Shown: positions 36,255-45,596 of the stretch, one piece after another | How the letters are laid out: each line of letters opens with the position of its first letter | Numbering within the stretch: position 1 is the first letter of the stretch | From: Paenibacillus algorifonticola | GTDB taxonomy: Bacteria > Bacillota > Bacilli > Paenibacillales > Paenibacillaceae | Length of the DNA stretch: 64,000 nucleotides | Direction: 5' to 3' | Assembly (NCBI RefSeq): GCF_000971975.1 | Contig: NZ_LAQO01000001.1 | Span: forward strand, 372,001 to 436,000 | Made by a program: the position numbers and the translations under genes | Notes under the pieces: generated by a model | What the model was told of the DNA's origin: nothing | Databases searched by the model: none | Seen by the model: only the letters and a program-made list of their open reading frames with translations

Positions 36255-36323
36255 CAAAAAAACAGCCTTATTTTCTCAACAACCCGGAACCGTAATCGTT
36301 CCAAGTGCGAGCAAATAAGGCTG
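36255..36323 (-). terminator. Terminator after the STAND regulator gene
   Basis: Minus-strand CAGCCTTATTT pairs with AAATAAGGCTG; an inner GGAAC/GTTCC hairpin fills the loop; a run of seven T follows. Confidence 0.8.
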
Positions 36324-36353
36324 ATTAGTCAAGCGGCCTATATTATATTCCTC

Positions 36354-38471
36354 TTAAGCTTTCAACTTTCCTTCACACTCCCGGGCCAGCACGTAGCCCA
36401 GATGGCTGAGCGCTAGCCGCGAATGGCGATAGAACGTGGTGCGGCTCATATGAAAAGCTTCAGCAAGCTGCGACTTTCTATACTCCTTTTGCAGGTAACT
36501 TTCTCTTAAAATGCGCTGCTCAAGCTCTGTCAGCGGATAAGGCGGCTTATCCGCCATTAATAAACGTTGCACCTGCTCCCGTACGGCCGCTCCTAAAAGG
36601 CCAAGCTCCTGTAAGGCAGGCATCGCCTCCAGTATCGCATCATCATACAAATGCTGAACGATTTGCTTCACTTCATTCCATGACAAAGATTGCGCTGGCC
36701 GAGCAATAGACTGAGGCTCCGTTCCAGCCGCCGCATTCCCCGCGTACGTCGTCTGCTGAATGACCCGCTGCACCCAGACCTCGAACGTCACCTGCCGAAA
36801 ATCCAAATCCCATACCGCCATTTCAGCTGTATGAGCTCTCTCAAGCTGCGGCTGTGACTGCTTTTGAAAACCCAAAAGCGGCAGCAGCCTATTCAATGGC
36901 CTATCCGCTGTCGCCATAATCGCGCGCAAGCCGCTGGTCGTAGAAATCAGCCATGCATGGAGCAGCATAGCGCCCAATTCCTCCGGGCGATAATGCTGCT
37001 GCTCCACATCTACTGCAGCGAGCAAAATGCACATCGTATCCGCCGCCTCCACGGGGAGCGTACGCAACAGCTTTGCTTGCTCTCCCAGCACGTCGATATA
37101 GGCAGGCGCATAACGCTCCAATAACGGCAGCGTCACCGCATTCAGCCATAAGCCCGCGCAAAACGCCAGTGGAATTCCGTTGCTGTCGCGTATGATCCGA
37201 ATGCCTTCCGGACTATGCCTCGCAATATCATCCAATAAATGATGGTATTCGCCCGGCTCGACAAGCTCCGACTGCCAATCCGATTGCGACAGAGATGCCG
37301 ATAGAAAACGGTGTAAATGCGAAAGATCGTTCGGCTCAAATCCCCACTGCCGCTCCTGCTTGCGAATCCCCGAAAAATCGACATATGGATGGGCAGCAGG
37401 CAGCTGTTCACGGTAGAGTTCCAATGCGTGGGCGGCAATCTGCATTTGCTGCAGCTTATTCACCGACGGAAATTGCTCCGCCAGCTTTCCAAGCACCTCG
37501 CTGCGCATTGCCTGATATTGCCCTGGGTCACGCCGCTCATAATCCTCGCGCAAAATCCGCGAAACCACCTGATGCAGGGAAAGGCCATGCGCTGTGGCAT
37601 GGACACAAGATAATCTACTCAGCGCTATATAGTCGGATGCACCGATCGGACGCTCCAATAGATGATTCAGCATCGTCTGATCCGCTGCCGGAAGCAGAGA
37701 CAACAGCTGCAAAGCTTCATACATAAATGGAGAAGCCGCTTCCATCAACATCTCCGCACTCAGGATGCCCGAAAGCTGATACCCAAGCTCCCGTTTTTCC
37801 TCCTCCTGACGGCGCAGCATATCTATGGTCAAAGCGAGAAGCAGCGGATGACCTTCCGTCTTTTGCGCAATGTCCAGTTGTACGTCCGCAGGCAGCCCGC
37901 TATCCTGCAAATATTCATGCACCTCTTCACGAGAAAACAGCTCCAGTGGAAAGGACTGAATCCGAGTTGCCCAAAAAGGGTTCGTATGCCACTTTATCGG
38001 CAGTCCCGTACGCGATGCCACAATGAGCAAACATTCGCCTGCTGCAAGCAGAGGAAGCAGGCTGGCAAGCAGCCAGCTTTCGATACGCTCTATTTTTTCA
38101 CAGTTGTCTATTATAATAACGGAGCGCTGACGGGTTAATTCCGCCACCACATGGGCAAGGAGTGCCACGCTTGCCGCTCGCTTTCGACCATATTCCGTCT
38201 CCAAGCTCATCTCCAGATGGGTCAAAAAAGCTCCCGGCGTGTGCAGGCAGACCTGTCCATCCATCCACAGCGTAAATACGGATGAGCGTCTAGCTTGTGC
38301 AGCCATTTCCGTGAGCAGCGTTGTTTTTCCAATGCCGCCAATGCCCGACACCAAAAACAGCTGCGAATCAGCATCAGATGCAGCTAGCCACTGGGATAGT
38401 GCGTTCCTTTCTCGGGTGAAGCCGATAATTCGCTGAGTAGGGTTTCCTTTTTTAACCGAAAAAAGTTTCAT
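36354..38471 (-). CDS. STAND-type ATPase transcriptional regulator
   Basis: 705 residues from the ATG at 38471 (no clear ribosome site; a TTG at 38495 is an alternative). An AAA/NACHT-like ATPase occupies ~15-270: Walker A SGIGGIGKTTLL, Walker B SVIIIDNCEK and sensor LLIVASRTGLP. A helical middle follows. The C-terminus (~640-695) is a helix-turn-helix: LTELEQRILRESYLQKEYRK, then LAEAFHMSRTTFYRHSRLAL. This is the plan of signal-transduction ATPases that switch on transcription after ligand-driven assembly. It is divergent from the large SLH protein gene, its likely target. Confidence 0.88.
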   Translation of the reverse strand: MKLFSVKKGNPTQRIIGFTRERNALSQWLAASDADSQLFLVSGIGGIGKTTLLTEMAAQARRSSVFTLWMDGQVCLHTPGAFLTHLEMSLETEYGRKRAASVALLAHVVAELTRQRSVIIIDNCEKIERIESWLLASLLPLLAAGECLLIVASRTGLPIKWHTNPFWATRIQSFPLELFSREEVHEYLQDSGLPADVQLDIAQKTEGHPLLLALTIDMLRRQEEEKRELGYQLSGILSAEMLMEAASPFMYEALQLLSLLPAADQTMLNHLLERPIGASDYIALSRLSCVHATAHGLSLHQVVSRILREDYERRDPGQYQAMRSEVLGKLAEQFPSVNKLQQMQIAAHALELYREQLPAAHPYVDFSGIRKQERQWGFEPNDLSHLHRFLSASLSQSDWQSELVEPGEYHHLLDDIARHSPEGIRIIRDSNGIPLAFCAGLWLNAVTLPLLERYAPAYIDVLGEQAKLLRTLPVEAADTMCILLAAVDVEQQHYRPEELGAMLLHAWLISTTSGLRAIMATADRPLNRLLPLLGFQKQSQPQLERAHTAEMAVWDLDFRQVTFEVWVQRVIQQTTYAGNAAAGTEPQSIARPAQSLSWNEVKQIVQHLYDDAILEAMPALQELGLLGAAVREQVQRLLMADKPPYPLTELEQRILRESYLQKEYRKSQLAEAFHMSRTTFYRHSRLALSHLGYVLARECEGKLKA

Positions 38472-38617
38472 GCCGCACACTACTTTCCATACCAAAGTTG
38501 AAACAAAAACGGAACAATCGAACTCTCTAAATATACTATACTATTTCTTGATTCGTATAGATTGCCGCTTTCATAGGCTGCATTATTGACTATTGCACAC
38601 AAAAGGGGAAATTGGTA

Positions 38618-41600
38618 ATGAAGAAACGTTTATCTATTCCGGCGGCGTTGCTGCTTATCGTCATGATCGCGGGACAATTCGGGCTATTTGCAGCATCTGT
38701 CACTGCTGGTTCCACACAAAGCGTTCCAAACACTAAACCGCCTGTTGCAGAAAACGGTTGGGTGCAGGTATTTACCAAAGAGCAGCTGGTCTACATAAAC
38801 CAGAACCAGACGCTTTATTTGACTGAACAAATCCGCTTAATGAACGATATCGATATATCTGGATATGACTGGGTTCCTTTTGGCGGCAATTCCTTTGCCC
38901 CCTTCAGCGGTATTTTTGATGGGCAGGGCCATGCCATTACAGGTGTAGAAATTTATGACAGCTCCAACGAACTCGTTGGTTTTTTTGGCGAAGCTAACGG
39001 AAATATTCAAAACATCAGCTTATCTGTCGATATTGTTGGCGGTAACCAAACCGGCGGACTAGCAGGCACACAATCAGGCGGGAGCATAGACCGTGCATAC
39101 ACGGAAGGGAGTGTTATTAGTGGATCAATCAAGCCGACTGTAAGCTCTGCCGGAGGAATAGCAGGAGCTCTTAAAAATGCCAGCCTTGTACGCTCTTCCT
39201 CTTCCGCCTCCGTCTCCGTTGGCAGCAACTATAATATGTATGCAGGCGGCCTTGTTGGTTTTGTCTCTTACGGTTCTATAAATGACTCTTACTCTACAGG
39301 GGCTATCAGCAATGAACCTTCCAGCTATCACCTTTCCACCAGCGGAATATCAGCCTACCAATTATTTAATACAATTAAAAACACCTATGCCACAGGAAAT
39401 ATTTCCACCTTAAACGCTGGATCTTCCACGCTAAGGGCTGGCATTGCAGCTTATGCCTATCAAACTAATATTTCAAGCACATTCTTTGATACCACGACAA
39501 CCGGGATGAACGAGGGAATAGGCTATTTTTATGAAAGCACACTCGAGATTACTGGAAAAACAACGCCCCAAATGAAACAGCAAGCCACATATATAGGCTG
39601 GGATTTTATAAACACATGGATCATTCATGCCAATGTAAACAACGGTTATCCCTATTTGCGACCTGCTGTTCTAACTTCAGAGCTGCCGAGAGCGGTTCAG
39701 GGCTCCCCCTATTCCTTTAACCTTGCAGGCTTTGACGGCGCACATGCAGGATTGACATGGAGCGCCGCCGGTCTTCCGACTGGGATGATCGTCAGCAGCT
39801 CGGGCGAGCTTCATGGCACTCCTGCACAGTCCGGCATCTACAACGTCAGGCTTTCGCTAACCGATGCTGGTTCTGCAACGGCTTCACGCGATATTCAGCT
39901 TGTTGTTGATCTGCAAGCTCCCGACATCGAAGTATATGCTATCCATCCCGGCCAAGCAGTAGGCTCAACCAAGATAACAGCTGCGCCTAATCAGGCAAGC
40001 CATACGTTTGCTTATGTTCTGGGCAGCACCAGCACTTCTCTGCCACTTGTTGGCGATGCATTGCCAAACGATGCGCTCGAGTATGTTTCAGGCGAAGATA
40101 TCCCTTCCGTGAGTACAGGGCAATACCTTGATCTCTATGAGGTGGATGATCAGCAGCTTATTCAGGCCTGGCGCAGAATCGAGCTTGAGGACCGTCATAT
40201 CCAGCTGTTCGTGCCGGTTAGCGGTATTCGGCTGGCCCCATCCACCGTCACCTTATCGGAAGGTGGAGAGTCCATGACGCTGACTGCGACTATTGAGCCT
40301 GTTGCTGCTACCAATCAAAATATCATTTGGAGCACTAGTGATGCTGCCGTTGCTACGGTCAGCCAGTATGGGGAAGTATTCCCCGTTGCAGAGGGAACAG
40401 CTATCATTACTGTTACAGCTGAGAACAGCTCCTATACAGCGGCGGCGACCATTACTGTAATCCCGCCTCCGGCTATGACCGGGACGGTTACAGGCTCGGT
40501 GTACGGAGCGGGAAATGCTCCGCTGAATGGCGCCACTGTATCCATAAACAGCATCAGCACGGTAACTGATAGCGAAGGTAAATTCACGCTGGACAACATT
40601 CCTAATGGCGAACACACCATTAAAGTGACAGCACAAGGATATGAAACCCTCGATCAAATTGCGAATGTCCTTGCTGGGCAAGTTGTTGATTTAGGTGCTA
40701 TTACTTTAATCGCCATCGTAACAGCAACGCCTGATCCAACAGCAACGCCAACGCCTGTTCCAACACCAATACCGGCAGTCGGTTCCTCACAGGGAGCTAC
40801 TTCCGCCGCTGATTTAGCCTTATTAAAGCTTACACTGAACAACCAAGAAATATCGGTGAAAACGACGCTAGAGACCGCCGCTGACGGTCAGCCCGCAATC
40901 CGTCTTAAGCCTGATGCCGTTCCTCTGGTGCAGGCATTCGCTTCAAGCGAGGAAGTCTTAATCAAGTTTAATGATAGCAGACCCGTCGTTTTCATCGATT
41001 TGCCCGCAGAAGTGCTGCTGAATGTGTTAAGGAAGCAGCCGGGCGCTGCTATAGCTATTGAAGTGAATGGTTCAGGCTATCAACTGCCCCTCCACACGCT
41101 GAAAAATATGAAAGACAGCGGTATTGTTACAATCGCGATTGGGAAAGCCTCTCCCGATACCGTAAGCAGCTTGAGTGCCGCTGTTGCGAAGCAGGGCTTT
41201 GAGCTGATCGGCAGTCCTGTGGACTTCTCGCTATATATGAATGGTCAGCTGGCAGAAGGCTTTAATGAGGTATACACCGAGCGAGTGCTTTCTCTTAGCT
41301 CACCAGTCGATCCAAGGAAATCAACGGCTGTATGGGTTGATGCCAATAATAAGCTGCATTTTGTACCAGCGGTGTTCAAAACGGACGGTCATGCAGGCAG
41401 CGCCGTAATCTACACACCGCATAACAGCTTGTATGCCGTCATTTCATCCGATCATTCTTCCTTTGCAGATTTAGAGGGGCACTGGGTGCAAGCCGACATT
41501 GAGCTGCTTTCTAACAAGCTGATTGTTCAAGGGTACAGCCATTCTGGCTTTGCACCGGACCAGCAAGTGACCCGTGCCGAGTTTGCCGCATTACTTGTGC

Positions 41601-42016
41601 GCGCACTTGGGCTTGCCGATCATAAACAAGCAGGCTCCTTTTCAGATGTAGCACAGGAAGCGTGGTACGCGGGAGCCATTGGAATCGCGCAAACAGCAGG
41701 TTTAATAGAGGGCTTTGAAAATGGCATGTTCAAGCCAGATGCCCCTATCACACGTGAACAAATGGCTTCTGTCATCGTCCGAGCGCTGAACTTCGCTGGA
41801 CAAACGCCACAGTCGAATGCAGCGGCACTCGATACTTTCTCGGATCGGTCTGCCATTGCGGACTGGGCATTGGAGCCTGTGGCCAAGCTGTTGGAAGACA
41901 ATCTTATTCAAGGCTATCCGGCAGCTGCCTTCTCTCCAAAGGAGCCGACGACTCGCGCGCAAAGCGCCGTTATAATATTGCGGATGCTGCAATATTTGAA
42001 GTTTATTAACAACTAA
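38618..42016 (+). CDS. Multidomain SLH surface protein
   Basis: 1132 residues. Signal peptide ~1-31. GLUG-type repeats ~120-240 (GGLAGTQSGGSIDRAYTEG, AGGLVGFVSYGSINDSYSTG); putative Ig domain ~354-432 (GLPTGMIVSSSGELHGTP); Big_2 Ig-like domain ~531-614; carboxypeptidase-regulatory-like domain ~621-690 (GAPLNGATVSINS-type); Thr/Pro linker ~700-722; an unassigned region ~740-940; three SLH repeats ~946-1130 with TRAEFAALLVRAL, TREQMASVIVRAL and TRAQSAVIILRML. SLH repeats bind pyruvylated wall polymer, so it is displayed on the cell wall. The ATG at 38618 has AAGGGG 9 nt upstream. The modules suggest an adhesin or glycan-binding role; no catalytic domain seen. Confidence 0.92.
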   Translation: MKKRLSIPAALLLIVMIAGQFGLFAASVTAGSTQSVPNTKPPVAENGWVQVFTKEQLVYINQNQTLYLTEQIRLMNDIDISGYDWVPFGGNSFAPFSGIFDGQGHAITGVEIYDSSNELVGFFGEANGNIQNISLSVDIVGGNQTGGLAGTQSGGSIDRAYTEGSVISGSIKPTVSSAGGIAGALKNASLVRSSSSASVSVGSNYNMYAGGLVGFVSYGSINDSYSTGAISNEPSSYHLSTSGISAYQLFNTIKNTYATGNISTLNAGSSTLRAGIAAYAYQTNISSTFFDTTTTGMNEGIGYFYESTLEITGKTTPQMKQQATYIGWDFINTWIIHANVNNGYPYLRPAVLTSELPRAVQGSPYSFNLAGFDGAHAGLTWSAAGLPTGMIVSSSGELHGTPAQSGIYNVRLSLTDAGSATASRDIQLVVDLQAPDIEVYAIHPGQAVGSTKITAAPNQASHTFAYVLGSTSTSLPLVGDALPNDALEYVSGEDIPSVSTGQYLDLYEVDDQQLIQAWRRIELEDRHIQLFVPVSGIRLAPSTVTLSEGGESMTLTATIEPVAATNQNIIWSTSDAAVATVSQYGEVFPVAEGTAIITVTAENSSYTAAATITVIPPPAMTGTVTGSVYGAGNAPLNGATVSINSISTVTDSEGKFTLDNIPNGEHTIKVTAQGYETLDQIANVLAGQVVDLGAITLIAIVTATPDPTATPTPVPTPIPAVGSSQGATSAADLALLKLTLNNQEISVKTTLETAADGQPAIRLKPDAVPLVQAFASSEEVLIKFNDSRPVVFIDLPAEVLLNVLRKQPGAAIAIEVNGSGYQLPLHTLKNMKDSGIVTIAIGKASPDTVSSLSAAVAKQGFELIGSPVDFSLYMNGQLAEGFNEVYTERVLSLSSPVDPRKSTAVWVDANNKLHFVPAVFKTDGHAGSAVIYTPHNSLYAVISSDHSSFADLEGHWVQADIELLSNKLIVQGYSHSGFAPDQQVTRAEFAALLVRALGLADHKQAGSFSDVAQEAWYAGAIGIAQTAGLIEGFENGMFKPDAPITREQMASVIVRALNFAGQTPQSNAAALDTFSDRSAIADWALEPVAKLLEDNLIQGYPAAAFSPKEPTTRAQSAVIILRMLQYLKFINN

Positions 42017-42071
42017 ACCAGCGCCCCATGCTTGTGTGTGGCATTTGCCGCACAGCATGGGGCGCTGGTTT
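42015..42071. terminator. 18-bp perfect hairpin between convergent genes
   Basis: AAACCAGCGCCCCATGCT (42015-42032) and exact complement (42054-42071), 21-nt loop with its own TGTG/CACA pairing. It starts inside the stop codon of the SLH gene. T tract is only TTT, so it is a strong but atypical bidirectional terminator. Confidence 0.75.
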
Positions 42072-42098
42072 GGAATAATCTCTCATCCTATCACCCTG

Positions 42099-43760
42099 CT
42101 ACGGCAAGCGAAAAATACGCGGCAACGCGGGCAAAAGCCTGTCCCTTGTAATTGGATCATCGAAATTCCATTTTGCCTCCGTTACATAAACCCGGCTGCT
42201 GTCAAACGAATGCCAATAAACGCTGTTTATTATTCGCGAAGCCTCGCTTCTGGAACGCTCGCTTTCACCTACTAATAAGAATAGACGGTCAGCGTGATAA
42301 TCACTCATTTGCTCCAGATTAATCGCTTGGAAAGGAATTCCTTCTTCAATTAATTGCCTCACCTTTACAGCTGGCTCAAACGCCATCGGATGATAAAGCG
42401 TCAAGGCGATGCCCCTCATGCCCATCACATACAAATCGCCATCTACCAGGACGAAAATAGCAGCCGTTTCCCTTTCCTTCGTGTGTAAAGCCAAATGCCG
42501 CCACATTTCCCCGGCTTTGCGCTCATAGCTTTCAATCCATTGCTTGGCCTGCGCTTCCTTTCCGAACAGCTCCGCCACCTGCATGAGCCGATTATAGGTC
42601 GGCTGCAAGCGATCAATGGATACGGTAGGCGCTATTTTGGACAGCTCCTCCATTCGATCCTGACGGAAGCTGCTGTAGAGAATCAAATCCGGACACAGCG
42701 CCTTCACCTTGCCGAGCTCCCCCAGCAAGCCAATATCTGAAATATTTTTCAGCTCATTGCGATAAACGACCTTCCTGCCGATGACAGTCATGTCCGCTCC
42801 TACTGGCCTAATGCCCAGAGAGAGTAAATCCCCAAGCACATAACCAACTACAACGACTCGTGAAAAAGGGTTAACGTCCTGCTTAATCGTCTGATTGCTG
42901 ACGCCGCGAGTTTTAGCATATTGCTTTGGAGTCAGCCCCATGGCATGCCGGAACCTGCGTGCAAAATAATATTCGTCCTTAAACCCTGCCTGGCGGGCAA
43001 TTTCCCGTAAAGGATCATCTGTTAGCAGCAGCAGCTCCTTCGCCCGATTCAAACGAAGCTCCGTCAAATAATCGAGCGGCTTCTTGCCCGTCAAAGTTTG
43101 GAACAAAGCGCTATATTGCCAGCGGGCTACACCGGACATTTTCGACAGCTGCTCCACGGTCATTTCCTCGCGGTAATGCTGTACCATATAAGCGATGCTT
43201 TCCTGAACAGCCAGCTTAGCATCCGATGAAGAATGTGAAGCCTCAACATGCTCCATCAGCAAAACAAGAAGCTCCTGCAACCGAATCTGCTGTTTGAGTT
43301 GGTCCACTTGCTTGCCACGTTGATTATTTGAGGCACCTTCAGCGGCTTGCTCCAGCAAATCAACGAGCCGGGACATCGCTGTCACATCAATTCTCGTCTC
43401 GTAGGGTAAAGTTAAGCCAATCTCTAGCGCTGGCTCCCGTTCCCCCATACGATAGGCATCGAAAGCAATAACATACACCGCTCCACGATGACCATCCTTA
43501 TCCCTTTCTTCTATTTGCGCTTTTGCACCAGGAGCAAGAAGAAAGCATGCCCCCTTTTCGGCATAAATAGAGTGGCCCTCCAGATGGAGCTTACCCCCGC
43601 TTTGGGCAAAGGCAACGATGCGATGTCCCTCGCTCTCTAATGAATGGATAGACAGGTCAAGCGCGCAATCTACTATGTTAACATACCTAAGAATATACAA
43701 GTAAGACACCGATAGGGAAGCTGACGTTTCACCAGATTTTAACACTGGATGGTCATCCAT
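42099..43760 (-). CDS. AraC regulator fused to a siderophore-binding-protein domain (Btr-like)
   Basis: 553 residues. N-terminal cupin-like region ~1-170; two AraC helix-turn-helices ~185-285 (MTVEQLSKMSGVARWQYSAL; PLREIARQAGFKDEYYFARR; LTPKQYAKTRG); C-terminal FecB/BtuF-type periplasmic-binding domain ~300-553 (VVGYVLGDLLSLGIRPVG, LCPDLILYSSF, DRLFLLVGES). B. subtilis Btr has this fusion and activates siderophore uptake when it binds the ferri-siderophore inside the cell. The ATG at 43760 has AAGGGGG upstream. Divergent from a CntA-like lipoprotein gene with a Fur box between, so it probably activates that operon. Confidence 0.9.
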   Translation of the reverse strand: MDDHPVLKSGETSASLSVSYLYILRYVNIVDCALDLSIHSLESEGHRIVAFAQSGGKLHLEGHSIYAEKGACFLLAPGAKAQIEERDKDGHRGAVYVIAFDAYRMGEREPALEIGLTLPYETRIDVTAMSRLVDLLEQAAEGASNNQRGKQVDQLKQQIRLQELLVLLMEHVEASHSSSDAKLAVQESIAYMVQHYREEMTVEQLSKMSGVARWQYSALFQTLTGKKPLDYLTELRLNRAKELLLLTDDPLREIARQAGFKDEYYFARRFRHAMGLTPKQYAKTRGVSNQTIKQDVNPFSRVVVVGYVLGDLLSLGIRPVGADMTVIGRKVVYRNELKNISDIGLLGELGKVKALCPDLILYSSFRQDRMEELSKIAPTVSIDRLQPTYNRLMQVAELFGKEAQAKQWIESYERKAGEMWRHLALHTKERETAAIFVLVDGDLYVMGMRGIALTLYHPMAFEPAVKVRQLIEEGIPFQAINLEQMSDYHADRLFLLVGESERSRSEASRIINSVYWHSFDSSRVYVTEAKWNFDDPITRDRLLPALPRIFRLP

Positions 43761-43913
43761 TGGCAAGCCCCCTTCTCATCATAATTGTACTAGTATATCG
43801 GAATATAAATAGGCTATCAAGAAACATCCGAGTCCGCTCTTCATTTTGTCCAATAAAAAAACAGACATTTCTCTATTGTTAGCTATAGAAAGAATCCTTA
43901 GTATTATTGAAGG

Positions 43914-43928
43914 TAATAATCATTCTCA
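43914..43928 (+). promoter_or_regulatory. Fur box upstream of the CntA-like lipoprotein gene
   Basis: TAATAATCATTCTCA matches the 7-1-7 Fur core TGATAATnATTATCA with two changes. It is 27 bp before the start codon at 43955, in the divergent promoter region shared with the AraC-binding-protein regulator. Confidence 0.7.
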
Positions 43929-43954
43929 ATAGATGAAAAGGGGTACCTGCTCAG

Positions 43955-45595
43955 ATGTCCAGAACAAAAGGAATTACCACCCTGCAGATGATTTCCACTC
44001 TATTCGTGTTAGTCATCCTCGCAATGGGATGCTCGCAGCAAGAGGCGTCATCTACCAACAACAATGAGGCGGGAACAAGCACAGCCGCAACGCAGGAAAA
44101 AGCGATTACCGTTGCTTGGCTAAGAGATATAGGCCCACTTAATCCTCATGTCTACTATCCATCGCAATTATTTGCCCAGTCCATGCTCTATGAGCCATTA
44201 GTCAGCTACAACGAGGGCGGCCAGCTTAAGCCTCATTTGGCCGAGTCGTGGACCATTTCAACCGATGGCAAGGAATATACGTTCAAGCTCCGTCAAGATG
44301 TCAAATTCGCGGATGGAACGCCGTTTAATGCAGCCATTGTCCAGAAAAACTTTGATGCTATCATGCTCAACAAAAGCGTTCACAGCTGGATTGGACTCGT
44401 AAAAGTGCTTGAAAAAACGGAAGCTGTCGACGAATATACGTTTAAAATAACGTTGACCGCTCCCTATTATCCAACCTTGCAGGATTTGGCAATTGTGCGG
44501 CCTTTCCGTTTTCTTGCCGAAGCTGGATTCCCGGATGACGGAGATACGACGAAAGATATCAAGCAGCCGATCGGCACTGGGCCTTGGCAGCTCGCTGACT
44601 ATAAGAAGGATGAATATGCGGTTTTCACCAGAAATCCGAATTACTGGGGAGAAATGCCGAAGCTGGACAAAATAACGGTCAAAATTATACCGGATGGTGA
44701 AACGCGGGTACTCGCTTTCGAGAAAGGCGAGCTGGATCTGATTTTTGGCGAGGGAGCGATCAGTATGGATGCCTTCCAGCAATTAAGGGATTCAGGCAAA
44801 TATGAGACTGGACTATCCGAGCCTGTTGGCACAAGAAGCCTGCTGCTCAATACGTTAAACGACAAGCTGGCTGATCACCGGGTGCGGCTTGCTCTTCAGC
44901 AAGGCTTTGACAAAGCAACCATGGTGGAAGGCGTAACGGGTGGCGTAGAGGAAGCCGCAAACAACATTTTATCGAAAAACTATCCTTACTCCAATATCGA
45001 CTTTGAGCCTATCGGTTACGATGCTGCTAAAGCAATTGCCTACCTGGAGGAAGCCGGATGGAAGCTCAAGGCTGGTAAAACGGTAAGGGAAAAGGACGGC
45101 CAGCAGTTGGAGCTTGAATTAATGTACGATAAGGGCGACCTCATTCAAAAAGCGATGGCAGAAACGATTCAATCCCAGTGGGCCGAAATTGGAGTTAAGC
45201 TGAACCTCAATGCTGTTGAGCTCGCTATGATACCTCAGCGCTTGCGGGAAGGCACTTTCGACATCCACTTCTGGTTCAATTACGGCGTGCCCTATGATCC
45301 GCATACGCTGATTAATTCGGTCAGCGAGCCGGGATTCGGCATTTCGGAAGCACATAGCAGCCTCCCTATGAAGGCAGAACTGGATCAACAAATTCACGCA
45401 GCACTAGCTTCCACGGACGAAGCCGAACGCCAGCAGCTGTATACGTCCATTTTGAAAACGTTGAATGAACAGTCGGTTATTTTGCCAATCTCTTATATTA
45501 AACAAACTATCGTTTACCAGAAAAATTTGAAAAACTTCAAATTTCCAGCCAGCCGTTGGGATCATCCTTTTGAAGGACTCGAAATGAATCCGTAA
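43955..45595 (+). CDS. Nickel/metallophore-binding lipoprotein (NikA/CntA-like)
   Basis: 546 residues. Lipobox LAMGC (C26), Asn/Thr linker, then a class C (SBP_bac_5) fold: GPLNPHVYYPSQLFAQSMLY, LVSYNEGGQLKPHLAESW, VKFADGTPFNAAIVQKNFDA, PIGTGPWQLADYKKDEYAVF and NPNYWGEMPKLDKI. This family carries peptides, nickel and, in the CntA branch, opine metallophore complexes. Outer-face membrane-anchored receptor. The gene follows a Fur box, lies opposite a siderophore-type regulator and is 1 nt from a CntE-like exporter gene, so a metallophore ligand is likely. No permease or ATPase for it is encoded here. Confidence 0.9.
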   Translation: MSRTKGITTLQMISTLFVLVILAMGCSQQEASSTNNNEAGTSTAATQEKAITVAWLRDIGPLNPHVYYPSQLFAQSMLYEPLVSYNEGGQLKPHLAESWTISTDGKEYTFKLRQDVKFADGTPFNAAIVQKNFDAIMLNKSVHSWIGLVKVLEKTEAVDEYTFKITLTAPYYPTLQDLAIVRPFRFLAEAGFPDDGDTTKDIKQPIGTGPWQLADYKKDEYAVFTRNPNYWGEMPKLDKITVKIIPDGETRVLAFEKGELDLIFGEGAISMDAFQQLRDSGKYETGLSEPVGTRSLLLNTLNDKLADHRVRLALQQGFDKATMVEGVTGGVEEAANNILSKNYPYSNIDFEPIGYDAAKAIAYLEEAGWKLKAGKTVREKDGQQLELELMYDKGDLIQKAMAETIQSQWAEIGVKLNLNAVELAMIPQRLREGTFDIHFWFNYGVPYDPHTLINSVSEPGFGISEAHSSLPMKAELDQQIHAALASTDEAERQQLYTSILKTLNEQSVILPISYIKQTIVYQKNLKNFKFPASRWDHPFEGLEMNP

Positions 45596-45596
45596 A

